DNA of 64,000 nucleotides from Aptenodytes patagonicus (lineage: Eukaryota; Chordata; Aves; Sphenisciformes; Spheniscidae). The stretch is from the NCBI RefSeq assembly GCF_965638725.1, contig NC_134959.1, forward strand, positions 16,503,417-16,567,416, in the 5' to 3' direction. Of the stretch, positions 30,431 to 40,825 are shown piece by piece. Every line of letters begins with the position of its first letter. Position 1 is the stretch's first letter. The position numbers were made by a program, and so were the translations under genes. The notes beneath the pieces are model-generated. The model had not been told where the DNA came from. It was given only the letters and a program-made list of their open reading frames with translations, and did not search any database.

Positions 30431-33400
30431 TCAGCATAGAAAACATAAAAAGTAGCACAGAACTTGACGTAAACAGCTTGCTTTAGTTTAATTATCCATG
30501 CCTTTTGTAGCTGAGGAAGCCACTCAGATTCCTAACAAAACCTGAAAAGCCAGGAGAAGTACACTGCCTCAAGCAGCTGCATCAAACTGAAAGCAAACTT
30601 GCACAGGCACTTAATGTTTGCACTGTACTTAAATATTCCCACATTTCATATGACTTTATACCACTGTGCATTCTATTTTTGAGATTCTCATAAAAGGACT
30701 TTAACTCTGAAGTTTTTATAATCAAGAATAAGAAAAACTATGAATGAGAATTAATTATTATTACTGCAATAAATAATATGAAAGTCAAGCAGTATACACA
30801 CTATTTAAGAATGAAATTGGGAATCGCTAACTCTGGACTCAGCTCTCCCACTATGACCACAGTAGTTTGCTCAGTATTTGACATTAACAAAGATGCGTCT
30901 CACTCAAGGCAGTAATTAAGTTCATTAATGTTAAAAACTCCAGTTTGTATAAGCATTTGTACCACTCAACATTTTTCTGGCTTTGAGCACGAGTCCTTCA
31001 GAGTTAGTCATAAATATACTTAACATTTTAGATTCTGTGTTCCTATCTATCAGTGGCATTAAAATCCTTCAATCTTGGCTAATTTCACTTTACAGGCGAA
31101 TTCTCTTATTAAAGTATTTGTTTCTTAAAACAAACAAACAAAACCCAGTAGGCTCTAAAGACAGTAGCGACGTCATTCAACAGCAAAAACACAGCCCATA
31201 CTGCAGAGCGTTGCACATAACTGCTTCTGTACGTGAAAGCCGTAACACGCATCCTAAGTTGTTTGATTACCTGAAGGATCCTTGATTAGAGTCTTCCCCG
31301 TATGTTGAATAGATTAAGTCAGAATCTTCTTTGCTTATGTTGGCAAATGTAGAATCGTATGTTGGAGCATAGGAACTATAGGGTCCATAATTCAAGTATG
31401 TCACTAATGAATAACAACAGGACTAATTATTACCTCTGATATGCGTGTATCGGATAAAAATGAGAAGGGGTTGTAAATCAATCCCCAAAAAGAAACTTTT
31501 AGGAACATACTTCTTATGGTGAAAACAAACTTTCACAGAATACCATCTGTTCACGCTGTGACATCTTTTAGTAACTTCTACACCAAATGCATTTTTATTT
31601 ACAAATGTTTTATTAACAATACTGTATGCCTTAACACAATATGAAAACTCAGTCTGGTACCGGTAACAGGTTCTCAGGCTCCCCACTATGCTCCTTCAAA
31701 GCTAGCAAAAACCTTTACCTGACTGGTGTAGTTCCTCTTCTCAATATAAGTGAACATTTTATTAAATACGCCTCCCCTTTTGCATGTGTAAATTAAGCTA
31801 GACTTTGTGATGTGCTGTTTAGTTGTGTGATAGATACATGCAATAATGTGCTTTATCATTAAAAAAAACTTAGTTCCAAACTATTTGTGTGCTAGTAATG
31901 AGATCAACATATTTTATGTCAGGCACAGGATTTATATATTTAAAAAAAAAAAAAAAATAGCACTTGCCTGGAGTAACCTTGTTTCTTTTATCTTCTTTGA
32001 ACCCTTGTAATGTATTAACTCCCGACTGAAGTCTTCCTGCTGTCATACCCAGCTTTACAGGGCAGTAACCTGGTTCTACAATAGGATGTATCAAAATACA
32101 GAAATAATCAAGGCATAGTTAAGCGACATAGGAAGATGTCCAAACTCATTTAATACTTGTAGCCAGAAGCTTCAGAATAAACAGGGTACAACTCTCAAAG
32201 TGTTTTCCTCTCCAAATGCTTCATACTAAAGACCATGTGTAGTCTTAAACATGAATCTAGACCAAGTAAGTGGTAATACTAGTTAAGTACAGAAGATTTA
32301 ACCTAAATATTAAAAATTTTCACTATCGTCTTCCTCCTTCCTGTCCTCCCCCAACATAGGCTGCATCATTAAAGAGGATCCGATTCTTAACGTGAAAGAC
32401 CACACTTTATTCTTGCTGACGTTTCCTACTGCACAAAGAGGGGGAAGGAAGAAGTCAAGTTTTCAGCTTGGTTTCTGTCTATTCTAGACCTAGTCAGTTC
32501 AGCTCTGTAATGAGCTGGCAGTTAAATAGTCAAGCACCTGCACTCTTTTAGCTGGTGGCACTACATAGATGGCACCGACATGACAAAATGATCTGGGACC
32601 CAGACAGCTGCCAGTGGCCAGTTCTGGAACATCTGTGACCTTTTGGGTCAGCAGACACCGCGCTCTGTATATAGACCAGACTTCAGGGGAGTCCAGGAAT
32701 TAAACGAGCCCAAGCATAGGGCAGGTAGTCTCTTCTCCAATGGCAAAAGCTTTCTCTTGCAGCTCCCACGAACACCTGATGCAAAAAGGGGAAGCAACAG
32801 CCACTAAGGGCTCCCTCCAGCTGCTCCTAACAACAGCCACAATTGGCCCCCACCTACATGCTCCCTCAGCTGCAGCTTTCTAAATCCAGATCTTTATCAG
32901 ACTGTGAAGAAGCATTAGGTTCTTGGCCAGCATTTGCTGATCTGCCCCAGCAAAAAAACAGCAGACCAGGTAGGTGAAAGTGGCTTGTTACTCAAACCAC
33001 GCCAACTTACCTCCTGCAGTAAGGTCAACTGGATTAAGAAGGCCCAGAGTTGTTGTACCATCTGGTTTTCTTCTTTCAAATTCACACTGAAATAAGATCA
33101 GACTATTTTAACATATATTAGTTGACATTCACAGTCCTTAAACTAATAAACACATCTAATGAAAACTGTCCTATCCGTAGGAATCAGAAAGGGATTTGGA
33201 AAGATCAGTCAGACTCAGAAGTAAGCGCTGCTCTAACTTTTTTACAGTAGATAACTTTATTATTGGTACAGCACAAGGAATTAAGAAATCATGATAAATA
33301 TTAACGTTTCTGCAGAGACTAAGAGATAAAGTATGTAATTCATGTGGAAAATTAAATGGGCCCAATATTACCAAACTGGGTTCCTTCTCCGGTAACATTA

Positions 33401-36400
33401 ATAACCTTTGATCAGATATGTGGCTATTTCAGAACTAAGGGGTTTTTTGCAGGTCAGATTTGAGATACTTTCTTGAGGTTCCTACCATTCATCCTTTTCT
33501 ACTACTTTACCTAAATTTTCTGAAAATTTAAGCTGAACTTGCTCTGCTGATGAAATTCAGCACGCATTCAACTGATATGCCTTTTTTAACCTGATGATGT
33601 TACACAGATGATCAGTCGTGTAAAATGGTGTAAACTGTAGTAAAAGCACACCTGGAGTTTCAACTGACGTAAGATGCTAAATAAGCCTGGTTTATGAAAA
33701 AGTGAAAGGAGTTACCCAATACACAAAGATTTACCTGGCTGTTTGCAAGTCGTCTTGTTAACTTTCCTCCAGATTCTCTAACAATACGATCAATCTGCTC
33801 TTGTTCCCTTTCCAAGCTATTGTTTCGTAATTTGTCTTCAAGTAGATCTTTGTCCTTCCTGTGAATAAAACCCACGCAACTTAGTTACCAGCTTTAACAG
33901 ACAGATTTAACAGACACCAATTGGCTAAATATCACGAAAGGATACAGTGAAGAAGTTGTTTTTGCCAACTACGCAAACTGTTTTTGTAGACAAAACAACT
34001 AACAAAAAAAAGCCAGTTAATATGACTGTATTTAATATAGCTGGGGAAAATATGTGACAAAGATTTGTATCAGCAAATGTCTTTTTATGTTAGTAACTGC
34101 AAAGGTCTCTGTGATTAGCTTACTTCAGCCATACTGATGTCCTAGTTTAGCATGTTGCCAGATTTTATGTCATCACTCCCACAGAACTAACAAGGATATT
34201 TTTGGTAAAATAAAATATTAGATACTTTGAGTTTTAGTATCTGTATTTTCAAATCTCTGAAAATAAAGTCACTAGTATTTCAGAACATTGAAAGGGGTAT
34301 TTCTAGATATTAAAAGATATTTCAGGAAGTATATGTTCTGTAGCTATGCATTACATGTTTCAAATACAACTACTATGCCGAAAGAAAATGGTACTTGAAA
34401 TTGGTTATAGTTATTTGTACCAAAATGTTTAAAAGGTCATGTTTGCAAGCTTTCTCCAAAACAGTACCACCTAGTGAAATAGACACTAAAATAGAAAATA
34501 ATTGAAGGAATGGAGTTGATGAGCAGTACAGGGTTACCTACATAAAAAAAAAAAGATAGTATCATACAAGATTCTAAACTTATTTATTTTTGGTATATGA
34601 GGACGCTTTATATAAACGTTGCTCCCTTGCGATGAAGAAGTCTTACTGTATATGCAGTACCAGAAAGAGAGAAACCCACATCCACTGGTCCCTAAAAGTC
34701 TCGTTTCAGTAGCATGTAAAGGGTGTATCCTGTAATTGTTATTGAAATAATACTTCACTTTTTGTGTTCTTTGCTAGGTGTTTTGAACGCTTTGGTGTCA
34801 CCATCCACAGGTTCTCCTTTGTCTTTCCCAGGACCATTTTCATCTTCCCCAGTTTGCTGCAGTTCCATCTTGTCCTTCTGCTTCCTTGTCTTCTGCAGGT
34901 CAGCCATGAATTCTATACTTTGTTTCAGGCTCTGAATTCTCTCCTAAAATACATCAGAATGCTTTTATTTGCTACTTCAATGAATCTTTTCCTAACCTAC
35001 CCATAGAGGATGATTTTATTTCAGTTCTTTCTTTCTTATAGTAGCAAGTATAAAGGCAGTTTATAAAATGAAATATCAAATGCAAATATTTCTTCAATAA
35101 CTGATCTCGCAGCAGTACTAAAGCATGAGCTTTAAGACAATGTACTATTTAAATTCTAATATGCAAGCATTTGACAAATATTAAGCAAGTTTTTATTAAT
35201 TTTCATGAGATCCCTGTAAGAAAAGTGGAATGAAAGAGGGGTTAAAAAGGAAGAAGCATTATTTTTTAATATTTTGGTTTGTATTTTCTATTACCTGGCT
35301 AAGTATCTTCATCCCTGAGTGCAGCAGTTTTTTTGCAGCTTTGTAGTAAATGGTGTCTGGTTTGTTGTAAATCATTGCATTAGTACACATCAGTTTGAAG
35401 TTATCCTGTACAGACATTAATAATTTTGGAATGAAAGTTAAAATTTTGTAGTATACTGTATTAAAATCCTTGTTGCAAACGCAGTGTCTTGAGCTTCAGG
35501 GAAAAAGAACTTCAAAGAACATTTTTAATTAATGAATTTAAGAAATCTATTTAATTAAAAATTTAACCAGAAATAAGTATGTAAATTAGATTCAAGTCTC
35601 AAAACCAGCACCCCAATAAACATCCTGAAAGTATTCTATTCTTTTTAAAGTTTTAGTGGAAATCTTCTTAGCTAAAATTACCCACTTCCCTGACCAATCA
35701 GTAGTCACTAAAAGAAAAACAAAATGAAGCAACGTAAAAAAGACAATAAAGCTAACTTTAATAACAGAAAAGCTGCAATTCAAAGTTAAATCATCATAAG
35801 GAATATGCCACAGTTTCAGTTACAATGAAGAAAAGAAATGTATCCTTGTTTGAAGTTCATTTTTTGAATGACTGAGCTAGAAACTTCACTTCTATACTCA
35901 TTGCAGAGCCTCTACAGGTAGGTATATTTTATCATCTTCTCAGCCATTTACAAAGATGAAAAGTTAAAATTAAAAACTAACCAGGAACAGCTGAAACAGC
36001 AGGGAATATTCTTCTTATGTTTTGGAGCTCTAAAGAAGAATGTGCAAGAAAATACAACCAATACTCTTAACTAACATCTGCCTAAGTTCAACTGTTAATT
36101 ACACTTCTCGGGTCCTCATCTAGCCCAGTAAAGAACTAGAGAATATTTCTGCTGAAGAAAACAAAACCTTTTGTTTTTACCTTTTAAAAGCTCTAGGGGC
36201 CTTCAAAACAGGCCCTCGAATCCACTAGACACACTACAGCACCGGGTTAAGCGGTTGCTGCCAACAGGACTGAGCTCATCTTGCCTTCACTAGTTGTGGA
36301 TCTACATGACTAGATAAGCCTGGCTAGCACAGAGGTGACAGGAGGCAAATGATGAAGTAGTAACAGACAGGCAAAGCCAATAAATTCACCAGACTCCTTG

Positions 36401-39400
36401 TTTTTTGAGAGGCAATACATTCAAAAAAAAGAGAGCAGTGACAGAAATGCTAACGTTTTCATTCTCAATTAAAGATCTAAAATGACATGCTGAAGGACAA
36501 ACTGGCAGGTTCTGTTTAATCCCGCATAAAACCTGAAACCATCCACATCTTTTTGAGATGCGTATTTACATACCTCTTTCACTTCCAGAACTTACTTGCT
36601 CACAAAAATTCAACAAGAAGCATTTCTTCAGGCAGAAGTACCGGTTCTTTTGGCATCTTCATATTCTCGTAAAATACTAGAGTTCAAGTCAATTGAGCAT
36701 AATACATCTCTGTAGTCAAAATAAAATTTACAGAATTACCTTTAATTCTTCTATGGACTGGTACCCATTGTTCTTGATCTTCTCTTTCATGGTACTAAAA
36801 TCCATTGGGTTTTTAATGATCATGGAATAGCCAGGGGCAATAAAGTCAGTCACAGGAAATGAAAAGAACGAACTTGGATCTTTTCTGTTAAGAAATGAAA
36901 AGACAGTTTCTATGTTTCAACTTATAACAAAGAACATATTGAGCTTGGAATTAAATAGAAAGGAAAGGACTAAGCTGAAAAGGAATCAAAAACATTTTGA
37001 AAGCTAGAAATGGCTTGTGTCAGCACAATCTTTCACTTTTGAAGGTTGAAAAGATCCCATATGCAAACCCATATACCAAAAAAGTGCTAAAAACATACTG
37101 TAGAAGTTAGTTCTACATTTTGATAAAGATAAAAAAACAAATACAAACCCACATCCCTTTTTTTAGGTTTGGGCTTTTCAAAAAGTGGCTTTATAATAAT
37201 TAAGTCACTGAAAAATAAAGGGAACAAATGTCATAAGCATGTATACCTGTCATTCATCACTTACTCTGAAATTAACAGAAGGGAAAGCTTGTTGCTAAAA
37301 CTTGTGATAGAACCTGTGTATTTATGATTATGTTAATTTTCAGGTTATGTAACGTTAATAGGTTTTTACATCAACATTTTCTAAGACTTTTGGTGATCTG
37401 TGACATACACTGATGTTCCTGGGTGCTTTTAATAGCATTAAAATCAAATACAGTTCGTTGGTATTTTCTCCTTAGGATCAGGCTTAGTTGATAGGCTGGC
37501 AAGAATCTTTCCTCCAGAACCACTGTTTTTTTGTTTTTCACTAAACTCTGTAGCACGAGACTGGCCTCCTATGCCAGTGTTGATACTACACACATTGGTG
37601 AAACCCTTGGCATTTCAGGCCTTTTTCCTGAGGCTTACTTATGACTTACGGATTTCTACTCCAAGTTGCCAAGTTGCTACAGAACAGTGAAAAGCATTTT
37701 GCTATCCATACTGCAGAAGCACACAGCGCAGATACTCTGCAACACCTGTGGAACGCTTGCACAATAGCTTCCAACTGAGAGACAGGATTCAAAACCAAAA
37801 GTGGCTGCTTCTTTCTGTATGTGTGGAAAGGTAACCAAAACACACATGCTTTTTGATAGTTGGTTGTTAGTTTCTTGAAACTGACACCAAGGTCTTGAAA
37901 ATTTAAGGTTAAGAGAAAACTCGCCAACAGAGTTTAAAGCTTAATCTGGTGAGACAGGTAAAGGGAAAGATCTTTCAACCACTCTCATACAATACTTAAA
38001 GTCAAGAAAGAGTATCTTAAACCACAGACTACTTGAAAGAACTGCAAATTCTGCAAATCTGATTGTTTTAATCAAAAGACATTTGGTTAATAAGACAGTA
38101 AGAGAACATGGTTAAAGTTTTCAAGCGTGTACTTCCTTTTTATAGTAAATAATGCTAAAAATAGGAGAACTCAATGTAAAAGAAGTTTTGGCAAGTTCAT
38201 TCCAAACTCTTGTGCCTCTCTTAAAAAAGGTTCTTAAATAGAAAGCATCACATTATTGGAAAATTGTCCTATTTTTGAAAGTTTTAAGAGTACTTTAAAC
38301 TTGAAACGGGAGGTGTTTACAAGAAGCCTAAGCTGAGGAGAAGTTTTAAGTATGCATTCTTAAACTAGTACTTAAATTCCTAAAATAGTGCTTTTAGCAA
38401 TGTATTTAGCAATAATATTTTCACTCAACTTTTTATATGCCTCTTCCCTTAATGTATGTTATATTTTCATTTCATAGCTCTGAAAGCCTGTAGCACATTT
38501 ACCTCTGCAGCTGTCTCATGAGTTGATTCAGAGCTTCCTGAAGTGGTGTCTGCTCCACCTCTAGAACAAAAAGAAGTGGGGAGAGAAAGGGTGTGAGACA
38601 GAACTGACTGCACGAGGTACTAAACTTCCAAGATACCAGAAATCAACTAAACGAAACTGATACAACTTGAGAATTCATCATAAATGAAAAGAATACAGTG
38701 ACAAAACCCACAACATATATAGGGGATCTACTTTTCTCGTTGGCCTTACTTAATGTTCTGCTTACTCTGACAAAGGTACCAGGTACCATTCTGCAAAAGA
38801 AGTATACAGTAACATAATTTCAATTTTTTGTATGAGATGGGGAAAAACACTGAGATGGCAAAAAATGTCATCACTTGCTATAGAAACAAAGAACAATAAA
38901 ATGTGAGTCAATTAAGGAAAACTGGAATTGGCAAAAGAAATGTCTTTTTTTTTCTCCTACCTTCCTGTTTTGATAAAGTACTTGTCAATGGTTTCTCTGA
39001 TGGCAATTCCAACCTGACAGGGGTCTGACATTTAATTTCCTGTTCTCCCTCACTGTCTGCATGGTCTCGATCTCGTTTCTTTTTATCCTCCTAGAAAGAG
39101 AAAGATAGTTATAGAAACTTAGAGAACCTGCAAACCCAGCATTATTACTGTACGTAATGCTCTCTGGATTTTTCAAAACAGCCTCACATAGTTTAAGGAA
39201 AACAATAGTTAGTAAGTTTTTAAAAACCTTGTATTCTTGATGTACTGACTCCATCTGCTGGACAATGAAGTAATTCAGCTATAGAATGCAATGCAGCACA
39301 GAATTATTTTTTTAAAAAATGTGACAGAGAGCCACTTATAGCATGACAGGAACGAGTCTGCACTATTCTCTGCACAGAGAATCATCTCCAGCGAAGCCCC

Positions 39401-40804
39401 TAAGATGATTTTTGAAGGTTTTCAAAAAACTAGTGATAAATAGTCAGGAAATTTAAAATTAGAGGTACCCATACTACTTCAAATAGATGTGTTATAATTA
39501 CTCACCACGTTAAGAACCCTGAGAGGAAAATACATTTTTTTTTCTTTTTAATTAAGAACTTGTAAAGTCTTCGTTCTGTTTTATATAAATGGATTTATTT
39601 AGACATAGAATTTTCCCCTGCTTTCTAATTTTCTGTGCTCTTATACTCGCCAATATTTTTTGAAAGATGAGAAATTTCAGATGACTTCACTCATCTTTTT
39701 CATAGCATCATAGAATAGAATCATAGAATCATAGAGGTTGGAAAAGACCTCTAAGATCATCGAGTCCAACCGTCAACCCAACACCACCATGCCGCTAAAC
39801 CATGTCCCTAAGCGCCTCATCTACTCGTCTTTTAAATACCTCCAGGGATGGGGACTCCACCACTTCCCTGGGCAGCCTGTTCCAATGTTTAACCACTCTT
39901 TCAGTAAAGAAATTTTTCCTCACATCCAATCTAAACCTCCCCTGGCGCAACTTGAGGCCATTTCCTCTTGTCCTTACTTTTCTAACAAAAGCACCTGGAG
40001 AAAAGGAATCAGCGAAACTAACATACAGAGTTTGAATGTATTCCAATTTAAGGATACAAGTTACAGTCATACCTGCTCACCTTTTGATGTGAAGACTAGA
40101 GAAAGTTGAAGCATTTTTTTTTTTGCTAAAATGCACTAGCATGAATACGTACCTTAACTTTTCTCTTTCTTTTCTCCTTTTCTTCTCCAGGAACTTGTTT
40201 TTCTCCTTTCTTTCTCTTTTTCCTTTTTCTGTCCTTGTGTTTTTCGTGTTCAGATTTGTCTTCGTACAGGCTTGAATCAAGTCCTGCGTTTCCAGTAGAG
40301 AGTTCAGCAACTTCACTTCCTCCAACTTTCAGCACCAGCTTCAGTGGCTTTTCTACATATTCTTGAAACAGCAGAGAAATAAGCTGTGTGAGTACTGCAG
40401 AAAACATGCTCTCATACTCACCCTGAGTAACACAGCACAAGCTCTCCGCTGCCTCAACCAGATCTCGTTTTCCTTCCAGACCCCGCAGCTGATTCCGCTT
40501 CTCCCCGAACAGCAGCAGAGCCGCCGGGCCGAGCCCCGACGCCAATCCGCAGCCTCCCTGCCCCGGGCTCACCGGCGGCGCGAAGGCCGCTCTCCCCGCC
40601 GCCGCTCCCCACACGGCCTCAGCTGCACCCCCAAGTTTTCAAACCGCACCGGCGGGTGGGCCCGGCGGCGGGGCGGGCGGCAGCGAGGGGCCGAGGGCCC
40701 GGGCCCGCTTTGGGGCCTTCCTCCCCGGAGACCCCCTGCCCGTCCGCCCACCCACCCTCGTAGGGGTGCTTGTCCGACTTGTGCTTCTTGTGCTTCTTCC
40801 CCAT
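25431..40804 (-). CDS. BRD7: Bromodomain-containing protein 7, complete coding region (17 exons, span including introns)
   Basis: Nuclear acetyl-lysine reader, known as a subunit of the PBAF SWI/SNF chromatin remodeller and a p53 cofactor. Coding exons in transcript order: 40804-40756, 40361-40153, 39090-38961, 38560-38503, 36884-36740, 35405-35295, 34943-34759, 33858-33735, 33086-33011, 32075-31968, 31403-31271, 30315-30204, 29021-28965, 28094-27983, 27831-27688, 26618-26475, 25495-25431. They total 1962 nt: 653 codons plus TGA, against 651 aa in human. Residues 1-16 lysine-rich start, 60-100 basic nuclear-localisation region, 131-235 bromodomain with Tyr168 and Asn211 in human register, then the DUF3512 C-terminal half. 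The start has a GCCGCCATGG context in a CpG island. One donor is GC. Near-identity to human BRD7 across all exons makes the call secure. Confidence 0.98.
26475..26618 (-). CDS. BRD7: BRD7 exon 16
   Basis: 144 nt: completes Ala, then 47 codons including [32 protein letters not shown] and WVDLTE, with one leftover base. Human has ENNFVDLTED at the end, where this gene has a different [10 protein letters not shown] spacing. The donor is GAGG|GTGAGT. Confidence 0.96.
27688..27831 (-). CDS. BRD7: BRD7 exon 15
   Basis: 144 nt: completes Glu, then 47 codons. [20 protein letters not shown] forms a predicted coiled coil, followed by [20 protein letters not shown] and REMHL. Nearly identical to human. 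The donor is TTGG|GTAAAT. Confidence 0.97.
27983..28094 (-). CDS. BRD7: BRD7 exon 14
   Basis: 112 nt: 37 codons and one base. [20 protein letters not shown] leads to [17 protein letters not shown]. The start is less conserved than the KAVTNFGVP core. The acceptor follows a run of ten T on the minus strand. Confidence 0.95.
28965..29021 (-). CDS. BRD7: BRD7 exon 13 (57 nt)
   Basis: 19 codons, phase 0 at both ends: [19 protein letters not shown]. It corresponds to human LPEDEGHTRTLDTAKEMEQ. Skipping it would keep the frame. The donor is AAG|GTAAAT. Confidence 0.85.
30204..30315 (-). CDS. BRD7: BRD7 exon 12
   Basis: 112 nt: completes Ser, then [20 protein letters not shown] and [17 protein letters not shown]. 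Human has [32 protein letters not shown] at the same place. Confidence 0.96.
30394..30431. repeat. (TA)n(TG)n microsatellite in BRD7 intron
   Basis: A short TA run passes into about fifteen TG units, just upstream (in gene direction) of exon 12. It is a likely length polymorphism. Confidence 0.92.
31271..31403 (-). CDS. BRD7: BRD7 exon 11
   Basis: 133 nt: completes Val, then [37 protein letters not shown] and SNQGSF. The acceptor belongs to the GC-AG intron. It is close to human except near the end. Confidence 0.97.
31968..32075 (-). CDS. BRD7: BRD7 exon 10, followed by a GC donor
   Basis: 108 nt: completes Glu, then [35 protein letters not shown] and one leftover base. The exon end reads CCAG|GCAAGT, the classic strong GC donor. 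No GT nearby preserves VTP-V-TYLNYG. Confidence 0.96.
33011..33086 (-). CDS. BRD7: BRD7 exon 9
   Basis: 76 nt: [20 protein letters not shown], then DLTAG and one leftover base. The first 20 residues are essentially those of human. The donor is GGAG|GTAAGT. Confidence 0.96.
33735..33858 (-). CDS. BRD7: BRD7 exon 8
   Basis: 124 nt: completes Lys, then [40 protein letters not shown] and Q. It is highly charged and helical, close to human throughout. Confidence 0.97.
34759..34943 (-). CDS. BRD7: BRD7 exon 7
   Basis: 185 nt: 61 codons and two bases. [20 protein letters not shown] is the tail just after the bromodomain. A poorly conserved acidic linker ([18 protein letters not shown]) follows, then [10 protein letters not shown]. 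The donor AAAA|GTGAAG is weak. Confidence 0.95.
35295..35405 (-). CDS. BRD7: BRD7 exon 6: bromodomain helices B/C with Asn211
   Basis: 37 codons, phase 0: [20 protein letters not shown], then [17 protein letters not shown]. The Asn of IYNKP is residue 211, the conserved acetyl-lysine anchor, and Tyr217 follows. The domain looks binding-competent. Confidence 0.98.
36740..36884 (-). CDS. BRD7: BRD7 exon 5: bromodomain ZA loop
   Basis: 145 nt: completes Arg, then [40 protein letters not shown] and YQSIEELK. The ZA loop includes Tyr168 in APGYS, and the NPMDFSTM motif is typical of bromodomains. Confidence 0.98.
38503..38560 (-). CDS. BRD7: BRD7 exon 4: start of bromodomain helix Z
   Basis: 58 nt: completes Glu, then [18 protein letters not shown] and two leftover bases. 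Identical to human over this stretch. Confidence 0.97.
38961..39090 (-). CDS. BRD7: BRD7 exon 3
   Basis: 130 nt: [43 protein letters not shown] and one base. Basic/acidic linker before the bromodomain. The PVRLxLPxEKPLTS core is conserved with human. Confidence 0.96.
39702..39975 (-). mobile_element. CR1 LINE fragment in BRD7 intron 2 (same strand as BRD7)
   Basis: The minus strand encodes the very C-terminus of CR1 ORF2 ([20 protein letters not shown], then [20 protein letters not shown] and RDMV stop). A 3' tail rich in ATTCTATG-type units (about 39702-39735) follows. It is truncated at its 5' end near 39975, giving about 274 bp. The visible ORF2 end has no stop or frameshift. Confidence 0.92.
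40153..40361 (-). CDS. BRD7: BRD7 exon 2
   Basis: 209 nt: completes Glu17, then [20 protein letters not shown], a serine/acid stretch, and the lysine/arginine-rich [16 protein letters not shown] and KEKRKRKVK segments that likely act in nuclear import. The donor is AAG|GTACGT. Confidence 0.97.
40756..40804 (-). CDS. BRD7: BRD7 exon 1 (start codon)
   Basis: ATG at 40804-40802, then [15 protein letters not shown] and one base. Human starts [16 protein letters not shown], so the start is certain. The context GCCGCCATGG is an ideal Kozak match. The donor is GAGG|GTGGGT. Confidence 0.98.
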
Positions 40805-40825
40805 GGCGGCGGCGGCGGCGGCGGC
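40805..40825. repeat. BRD7: (GGC)7 triplet repeat in BRD7 5' UTR, abutting the start codon
   Basis: Seven GGC units on the + strand read as (GCC)7 in the BRD7 transcript, ending directly at ATG. The last two units form the Kozak GCCGCC. The ATGGCGGC on the + strand also resembles a YY1 core. Confidence 0.9.

Noticed and set aside
34723..35006. Two + strand ORFs of 70-80 codons
   Set aside because: They are the reverse complement of BRD7 exon 7.
39738..40109. 123-codon + strand ORF
   Set aside because: Antisense of the second CR1 copy, extended by chance.
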